Shown here: positions 58,501 through 64,000 of the stretch, piece by piece
Numbering within the stretch: the stretch's first letter is position 1
How the letters are laid out: each line of letters starts with the position of its first letter
Assembly (NCBI GenBank): GCA_963691815.1
Contig: OY829661.1
Location: forward strand, 29,096,357-29,160,356
Direction: 5' to 3'
DNA length: 64,000 bases
Source: Echiichthys vipera
Lineage: Eukaryota; Chordata; Actinopteri; Perciformes; Trachinidae
The notes under the pieces: model-generated
Seen by the model: the letters and a program-made list of their open reading frames with translations, nothing else
The model's database searches: none
What the model was told of the DNA's origin: nothing
Program-made: the position numbers and the translations under genes

Positions 58501-58581
58501 GGCCAGAGCCGGGACCGGGGCCCGGCGGCAGGTGGTGGCGGCTCTGAGAGCGGAGCGCAGCAGTAACCTTCCGGCAGCCAT
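55559..58581 (-). CDS. cox5b: Cytochrome c oxidase subunit 5B, mitochondrial (4 exons)
   Basis: Nuclear-encoded, zinc-binding structural subunit of respiratory complex IV, facing the mitochondrial matrix. Exons: 58581-58470, 57557-57487, 56513-56414, 55671-55559. Total is 396 nt, 131 aa (human protein 129 aa), with phases 1, 0 and 1 and GT...AG borders throughout. Residues 1 to about 33 are an Arg/Ala/Leu-rich mitochondrial targeting peptide without acidic residues. Conserved blocks follow: IPTDEEQATGLEK, DPYSMMKPKEYAG, DPHLVPSITNKRIVGC, VVWFWLHEGEAQRCPSCG and a C-terminal ELPH. The four zinc ligands are C93, C95, C115 and C118 (CxC and CxxC). Intron 3 holds a Harbinger MITE and intron 2 holds pieces of the 42-bp satellite. 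The nearest neighbour, dbnl, is on the same strand, about 1.2 kb further right. Identification is very secure. Confidence 0.97.
55771..56367 (+). mobile_element. Harbinger-like MITE, full length, in cox5b intron 3 (copy j)
   Basis: A 597-bp element, antisense to cox5b with respect to its Myb-like frame (56060-56290, plus). Left end GGACGCACTCCCACTGTG, right end CACAGTGGGAGGGCGCCC. Flanks are TAA and TGA. It makes up most of the 742-bp intron. Confidence 0.92.
56560..56825 (-). repeat. 42-bp satellite in cox5b intron 2
   Basis: About six units in the same orientation as 42103-44015. Five contain CTATTTTTAG. Bordered by GTGGTGGTTTTGCATC and GTGGTGGTTTTTCAGG. Confidence 0.95.
57775..57870 (-). 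repeat. 42-bp satellite remnant in cox5b intron 2
   Basis: Just over two diverged units (TTTTTGTGCTAGTTTTGCATC, TTTAGTCATTTTGCATC), within the sequence upstream of exon 2 (intron 1 side). One CTATTTTTAG core is present. Confidence 0.85.
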
Positions 58582-58690
58582 TTCTTCTTCTTCTTTGGGG
58601 TTTAGACGGCGGTCGCGGAGTTATGACGTAGCAGGAAATCTCAAGTCGCCCAGTTGTGACGTAAACGCTTTTTCCAACTCGCTGTTTTTG
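58568..58690 (-). promoter_or_regulatory. Putative cox5b core promoter motifs
   Basis: The start region reads AAATGGCTGCCGGAAGG. It combines a YY1-like ATGGC with an ETS/GABP core CCGGAAG (58568-58574 on plus as CTTCCGG). Two TGACGTA motifs (ATF/CREB type) lie at 58624-58630 and about 58658-58664. ETS/GABP and YY1 sites are typical of nuclear genes for respiratory subunits. Activity here is inference. Confidence 0.45.
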
Positions 58691-58844
58691 TTGTTTTCAT
58701 AGAAAATAAAAGTTTAATGTTATAAAAAACAAATATATAATGCATTTTATGAGATAAGGAACATTCACCCGAGAGGAAAAGCTTCATTGGAAACACTTTA
58801 ATGAATATTGACTGGCAGAGGGCGTGGCTATATAAACTACGACT

Positions 58845-59625
58845 AAATCTGCTTTTTATTTATTTTTAAATTAATTAAGTCAATGTATTAAATCTGCTTT
58901 TTATTTATTTTTAAATTAATTTAGTCAATGTATTAAATCTGCTTTTTATCTATTTTTAAATTTATTCAGTCAATGTATTAAATCTGCTTTTTATTTATTT
59001 ATTTTAAATTAATTTAGTCAATGTATTAAATCTGCTTTTTATTTATTTATTTTAAATTAATTTAGTCAATGTATTAAATCTACTTTTTATTTATTTATTT
59101 TTAAATTAATTTAGTCAATGTACTAAATCTGCTTTTTATTTATTTATTTTAAATGAATTAAGTCAATGTACTAAATCTGCTTTTTATTTATTTTTTAGTT
59201 AATTTAGTCGATGTATTAAATCTGCTTTTTACAATTTTTAAATTAATTAAGTCAATGTATTAAATCTGCTTTTTATTTATTTTTAAATTAATTTAGTCAA
59301 TGTATTAAATCTGCTTTTTATTTATTTTTAAATTAATTTAGTCAATGTACTAAATCTGCTTTTTATGTATTTATTTTTAAATTAATTTAGTCAATGTATT
59401 TAATCTGCTTTTTACAATTTTTAAATTAATTAAGTCAATGTACTAAATCTGCTTTTTATTTATTTATTTTAAATGAATTAAGTCAATGTAGTAAATCTGC
59501 TTTTTATTTATTTTTAAATTAATTTAGTCAATGTATATAATCTGCTTTTTATTTATTTTTAAATGAATTTGGTCAATGTACTAAATCTGCTTTTTTATTT
59601 ATTTTTAAATTAATTTAGTCGACGT
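58845..59625. repeat. 45-bp AT-rich minisatellite (about 17 units)
   Basis: Units contain TAAATCTGCTTTTTATTTAT and TTAAATTAATTTAGTCAATG, with lengths varying by 4-bp TTTA steps. The array fills most of the cox5b-dbnl intergenic space. Confidence 0.95.
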
Positions 59626-59627
59626 AC

Positions 59628-59702
59628 GTAAAGTGTCCTGAGATAACTTTTGTTATGATTTGGCATTATAAATAAAATTGAATTGAATTGAATTGAATTG
59701 AA
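59628..59702 (+). mobile_element. LINE 3' tail with (ATTGA)n end
   Basis: AAGTGTCCTGAGATAACTTT, GTTATGATTTGGCATTATAA, then ATAAAATTGAATTGAATTGA. This is the usual 3' end of a widespread fish L2-like non-LTR element (clade by recollection). Confidence 0.75.
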
Positions 59703-59730
59703 TGAGTGACGTGAAACAATGAGACACATA

Positions 59731-59736
59731 TTTATT
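59731..59736 (-). terminator. dbnl poly(A) signal
   Basis: AATAAA on the minus strand, about 50 bp after the dbnl stop codon at 59785-59787. Confidence 0.6.
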
Positions 59737-59784
59737 GTTATTTTCAGTTTGATTTAATTTCACACACAGAGACGGGGGTTAAAG

Positions 59785-62700
59785 TCAGAGGCGCTCCACG
59801 TAGTTGGCGGGAAACATGCCGTAGTGTCCGCGGGGTCCGAACCCTCGCCACCAGCCCTCGTCCACCATCTCGATCCCCGTGATGATGTCACCGGGGTCAA
59901 AGGTGATCTCAGTGTCGTCCGCTGAGGACGAGAGAGACGGCCACATGCACAGTTACCAGTGTGTGTGCGTGCGTTTGTGTGTGTGTGTGTGTGTGTGTAT
60001 GCGCGTGTGTGTGTGTGTGTGTGTGTGTCCGTACCAGCCTGGTAGTCGTACAGAGCTCTGGCGCTGATGCTCGCTCCACTCGTCTCCTCTTTAAAGTTTC
60101 CGGCCTGATGAAAGAAAAAACTCCTGATTGGATCAAACAGGAAGCTATGGGCGGGGCTTGGGCTGGAGTCAGGATGTGGTTAGCCTAGCTTAGCGCACAG
60201 ACTGTAAGTGAGTGGACTCACCGTGGAGACGTGCTGGGAAACTTCCTCGTACAGGTCGTCCTCTGCTGTCCCCAGAGGCTGCGGGGCGTTGTACAGATCC
60301 TCCACAGCTGCAGTGTTCTCTGCAAACCAACACACCCACGAGTCACAGACGTTAAATATCCAGATTCAACCTCAGACTCTTCTTCTTCCATGTTATTGTG
60401 TGACTGAAGGCGTCGTACCTGGAGTGGGTTCATCTGCGTCGTCGTCGAACTCATCCGACCACTCTTCTTCTGCGTAGATCGCATCTGTGGAGAGAGACAC
60501 CGCAGGAAACTCAGTCGCCATTTTCATCTGTGCCCGTAGATCGTCTAATTAAGGACGTAGAGCGCTCACACAGTTTGAGAACAGGAGGGAAGATAATAAG
60601 CTAACTCTCCAGAAACAAACAGGCGCCCTCCCACTGTGCCTCCGTCCCGTTCCCCGTGCTTTAGGGTCCTTGTCCCCCCCTCCAGGCCCGTTTGTACTCA
60701 CACTACCTGGGCCTCGGAGAATGCTTCTTGCTGCCTATACGTCATCACGCCGTAACACGTCACACGCATTGATGACGTCATGGCGATGCGTGGCTCCAGA
60801 TCTTTCCGTAGACCTCGGAGTTTTTGTGCGTCTTGTCGACTGTTTTTGAATCTTTTCATCGACCAAATCTGCAGTAAACACTCCACCTCCGCATCACACC
60901 AACGTGAACCTTTCACCGCCATTGTTTGAAATGTCCGCGCATGGTCCCTCCTTCTTTTTTCTACGTCCCAACAGGCGCACAGGAAATGACCTCAGAACCG
61001 CCGTAGGCCTCGTGCTTGTACACGTGCGCACGCTCGTGCTCGTACACGTGCAAACGTGCTTTACTAAAGCCCACCTCTCCCAAACGGGCCGTGGACGGCA
61101 AGCGTGCCGCTCCTAGACGTGGTACGGTTGCACTCACACTGGTCAAAGGAACCAGACTTTAGCTGTGACACGTGCTGGGGCACGGGACGGAGACACAGTG
61201 GGAGTGCGCCCTTACAGACACCCAGACCTGTGAGTCGTTATCTGCGTTCATGTATAGAATGTTAAATACGACTGAGTGCGTGTCGGAGGAGGCTCACGAC
61301 TGATGATACCGCTCATCTGTACCTGCAGCACGAACAGGTGAGCCGGTCGTCTCCGGGGGTGTCGGGGAGACAGCAGCAGCAGCAGCAGGCGAGGCGGGGG
61401 CGACAGGAGACAGGGGGTGCATGGAGTAAACCGGGAACTCAGGTGGATCGGGTGAAGGGGACAACACGGGTGAGGAGGGTGAAGCTGGAGCCCGGGGCAT
61501 CACGGAGAACGCCCCTGGAAACTGAGGCTGCAGCGGCGTCTCTCTGTCGAAGGATCTCTGCGATAAGAACGGACTCTGCAGCTTCCCTGAGACACGGACA
61601 CAGAACATGAACATCACTGCGTCGACAGGTGGGATCTACTGTTGGAGCTGTTGTTGTTGTTGTTGTTGTTTACCAGGTCTGGCGGCAGCAGGAGACGCTC
61701 TGTCGTTGGCCTCGAAGCTCTGCTCCCTCTGCTTGAACACGTCTCTGGGATTAAACGACCTCTGAGAAATCAGGGACTTGGCCTCCTGTGAACGAGGGCG
61801 AGCGTTAAGGAGCCGTTACAGCGACACACGGGATGGAGCAGCAGAGGCTCTGTGGTTAACGCTGATACATAACTGATCCAGGTCACTCTACGTAGACAGC
61901 AGCTCAAGCTCACACATTAAGATCATGTTACAAATGACATGCAAGCAAAACACTGATATGTGCAGAGCCCCCGGTGAGCTCCTAACTCATGACTGTGGCT
62001 ACGTAACAGGCATTTTAAGCATTTTCTTAGTATTGTATTAGTTTAGTAATAAATGCTTCTTTCTTTATTTTGATGATTCCACCAGAGAGAGTTTGAGTCC
62101 CACAGTTGGAGAACCCGTGGATCAGATCGTTACTCACGTTAGCTTTCTGCACGGACGCAGCAAAGTTGATGCCCGACTTCCTGTCTCCATTTTCCTGCTG
62201 GCTCTGAAACAGACACATGGTGTTACGGATGGACTTGTTCTTATAAAGGCAGGTATAGGCAGCAAGAAGCATTCTCCGAGGCCCAGGTAGTGTGAGTACA
62301 AACGGGCCTGGAGGGGGGGACAAGGACCCTAAAGCACGGGGCACGGGACGGAGGCACAGTGGGAGGGCGCCCCTAGTCTTCTGACGACTCAAGACGCTTT
62401 CACCGTGTTTGTCACATTCACACTGATGCAGTGGACATCTACAGACCATCTAATCTGACCATTCACACACATTCACACACACACACACCCATGAGCAGCA
62501 CAGGGAGCAATTCAGGGTTCAGTGTCTTGCCCAAGGACACTTCGACATGTGGACCGGGGGGAAGTGGGGAGCGGACCGTCGATCTCTCTACCACTGAGCC
62601 ACAGCCTCCCCTGTACATCTGCACATTGTTTTTATATTTGTAATCATATAATAATACAATGCATAAAACTACTAAAAAAATGGAGTCATGAGCGGGAGGA

Positions 62701-63717
62701 GGACATCCCGACTCTCACCAGACGACTCTGGTTCCTCCTCGCTCCTCTCGTCCATCCTGATCGCTCCATAGGAAAGTGATTTCAGGAGCTTCAGGGTTTA
62801 TAGCTGTGACGTAGCTGAGACGCGACTGTTGTGACTGCGACCGTGGAGCGTCGGAAACGTTTGGGTTCAGAATCGGCGTAACTTTGGTTTTGCAGAAACG
62901 TACAAAGCGAACATTTGATTCTGGTTTGGAAACTTCACAATGCTTTTAAATTCTGACGCAGGGGGCGGAGGCTTGGACGGACCAATAGGACGCAAGAGAT
63001 CATCTCACCTGTCGCTGCTGAGCTCTCTCTCTTTCCTCGTCTTCTCTCTTCTTCTGATGAATCCTGACAACCGCAAACACAAAAAGCACCAATCAGTGGC
63101 TGTGATGCTCTGTGTTTGTGTTGTTGTTGTTGTTGTTGTCGTGCGACTCACTTCTCCTGCTCGATCTGCTGAGCTCTCTCCCTGCTCTTCCTCTCCCTCT
63201 CCTTCGCCTGCTTCTCGTCCATCTCCCTCCTCTCCCTCTCCGACGTCTCTCTCTCCTGCGCAGCCCGTCTGCTCTCGTCCTGCCGACGCGTTTCCTCGTC
63301 CCTCTGGAGAAAGAGAGTCGTGGTTAAAACGAGGTAAAAAACCACAGGTGATGCTCTCGTGTGCTCGGGGCGATCACACGAAGACAAACCTGAGTTTGGA
63401 CCCAGAAGTCTTCCTTTTGGGTTTGTTGGATTTCCTCCACGGCGTTGATCTTCCGATACACAGAACCCTGAGGAGAGGAGGGCAATCATCGTGACTTTGG
63501 GCTCTGAGTCACAGATTTCGTAAACTTAACGTTATTAACGTGTAAACGCGGTGTGTGTGTTCTCACCACGGGTCCTCGGGGAGCGTCTCTGTATTCTGTT
63601 TCCTGTCTGTGGAAGTTAAAGCTGGCTCCGGACGCTTTGGCCACTTTCTCCAGGATGGTTTCTGGTTCCACGTCTTGGTCTCCGCGGGCGTTTATGGTCA
63701 CGTGGGCTCCCTGTGGT

Positions 63718-63756
<39 letters not shown>

Positions 63757-63895
63757 CATTAAGTGAATGTTATTAAGATAAAGATTTTAGTTACTAAGAG
63801 ACGATCAGAGTCAGACTCACCCTCAGGAAGTTCGCCATGGAGCTCACGTGGTTCGCACACAATCCTTTACGAGCGGCCTTCACACCTTCACCTGT
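59785..63895 (-). CDS. dbnl: Drebrin-like protein (mAbp1/HIP-55), 3' part, 12 exons in window
   Basis: Actin-binding adaptor linking F-actin to dynamin-dependent endocytosis. Exons: 63895 (or 63891)-63821, 63710-63567, 63467-63390, 63303-63152, 63063-63009, 62203-62138, 61785-61674, 61586-61323, 60484-60419, 60319-60222, 60104-60035, 59921-59785. All phases join. In order the product shows: end of the ADF-H domain (GAHVTINARGDQDVEPE, EKVAKASGASFNFH); a Glu/Arg-rich coiled coil (SERERREMDEKQAKERER); the linker SLISQRSFNPRDVFKQREQS; a long Pro/Ala-rich segment; acidic YAEEEWSDEFDDDADE and DDLYEEVSQ; and a terminal SH3 domain (ALYDYQADDTEITFDPGD, DEGWWRGFGPRG, MFPANYVERL). Drebrin itself lacks the SH3, so drebrin-like is favoured. 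The start and N-terminal exons lie beyond 64000. The dbnla/dbnlb paralogue is undecided. Confidence 0.95.
59961..60029. repeat. (TG)n microsatellite in a dbnl intron
   Basis: Imperfect TG tract directly upstream of the SH3-coding penultimate exon's donor (60035). Confidence 0.93.
60622..61211 (-). mobile_element. Harbinger-like MITE, full length, in a dbnl intron (copy k)
   Basis: A 590-bp element. Left end GGCGCCCTCCCACTGTG, right end CACAGTGGGAGTGCGCCC followed by TTA. The Myb-like frame is on the minus strand, 60922-60698, in sense with dbnl. Confidence 0.9.
61649..61670. repeat. (TTG)n at a dbnl donor site
   Basis: About seven TTG triplets immediately downstream (gene sense) of the exon ending at 61674. 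A similar TTG tract lies at 63120-63139, next to the donor of the exon ending at 63152. Confidence 0.85.
62252..62373 (+). mobile_element. Harbinger-like MITE right-end fragment in a dbnl intron (copy l)
   Basis: From GTATAGGCAGCAAGAAGC to CACAGTGGGAGGGCGCCC, only the last 120 bp of the family. Its left edge lies about 50 bp from the acceptor of the 62203-62138 exon. Confidence 0.88.
62490..62612 (-). mobile_element. tRNA-derived SINE fragment in a dbnl intron
   Basis: The minus strand starts GGCTGTGGCTCAGTGGTAGA (A-box region TGGCTCAGTGG). It ends with GTGTCCTTGGGCAAGACACT and TGAACCCTGAATTGCTCCCT, the characteristic body of a common fish SINE. The B-box is decayed. Confidence 0.78.
63721..63755. 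repeat. (CA)n at a dbnl acceptor
   Basis: CA tract just upstream (gene sense) of the acceptor for the exon starting at 63710. Confidence 0.9.
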
Positions 63896-63924
63896 CTGCA
63901 CACACACGTACACACATAAACACC

Positions 63925-63928
63925 TGTG

Positions 63929-64000
<72 letters not shown>
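63925..64000. repeat. (TG)n microsatellite at right edge
   Basis: TG tract continuing past the window end, in the dbnl intron upstream of the first visible exon. Confidence 0.95.

Noticed and set aside
62722..62766. Possible extra dbnl exon (acceptor before GATGGACGAG or CGATCAGGATGG, donor GTGAGAG)
   Set aside because: The 63063-63009 and 62203-62138 exons already join in phase 0. The 38-nt version would break the frame and the 45-nt version encodes an uncharacteristic Arg-rich insert. An alternative exon cannot be fully excluded.

Overview
The window is nuclear DNA from a ray-finned fish, most likely a percomorph teleost. It holds three intron-containing vertebrate genes, teleost-type SINEs and LINE tails, PIF/Harbinger, hAT and TTAA-flanked miniature DNA transposons, and a very heavy load of mini- and microsatellites. 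There are no bacterial-type operons, CRISPR arrays or phage genes. Species and chromosome cannot be read from the sequence.

Three protein genes are supported, all on the minus strand. (1) 3595-7104 is a neuropeptide Y receptor of the Y4/Y8 subgroup. It encodes 382 aa in four coding exons, and its introns are stuffed with microsatellite and minisatellite DNA. (2) 55559-58581 is cox5b, cytochrome c oxidase subunit 5B. It encodes 131 aa in four exons, all zinc-ligand cysteines are present, and a poly(A) signal lies at 55220-55225. (3) 59785-63895 is the 3' part of dbnl (drebrin-like/mAbp1): end of the ADF-H domain, charged coiled coil, proline-rich linker and C-terminal SH3 domain. Its 5' exons lie beyond the right edge. 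The genes have unrelated roles (peptide signalling, respiration, actin/endocytosis) and nothing suggests they act together.

The 48 kb between the receptor and cox5b shows no convincing coding gene. It is a mosaic of repeats. A 31-bp minisatellite occurs twice (1-1553 and 53652-55156). A 42-bp satellite lies at 21271-22885 and, inverted, at 42103-44015, with smaller copies in cox5b intron 2. A 40-bp array fills 25186-26397. A 47-bp family lies at 26612-26924 and, inverted, at 40391-40854. A 26-bp family occurs at four loci. Twelve copies or fragments of one Harbinger-like MITE (about 596 bp) carry a decayed Myb/SANT-like reading frame.

Most long open frames in the window are artefacts of tandem repeats. 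The observations I rate highest are: the 42-bp satellite carries a perfect MEF2-type core (CTAAAAATAG) in most units and also sits inside cox5b; a Harbinger MITE is inserted in a 26-bp satellite unit with a reconstructable empty site; and three satellite families recur in inverted orientation across the centre of the window. I found no clearly new multi-gene system.
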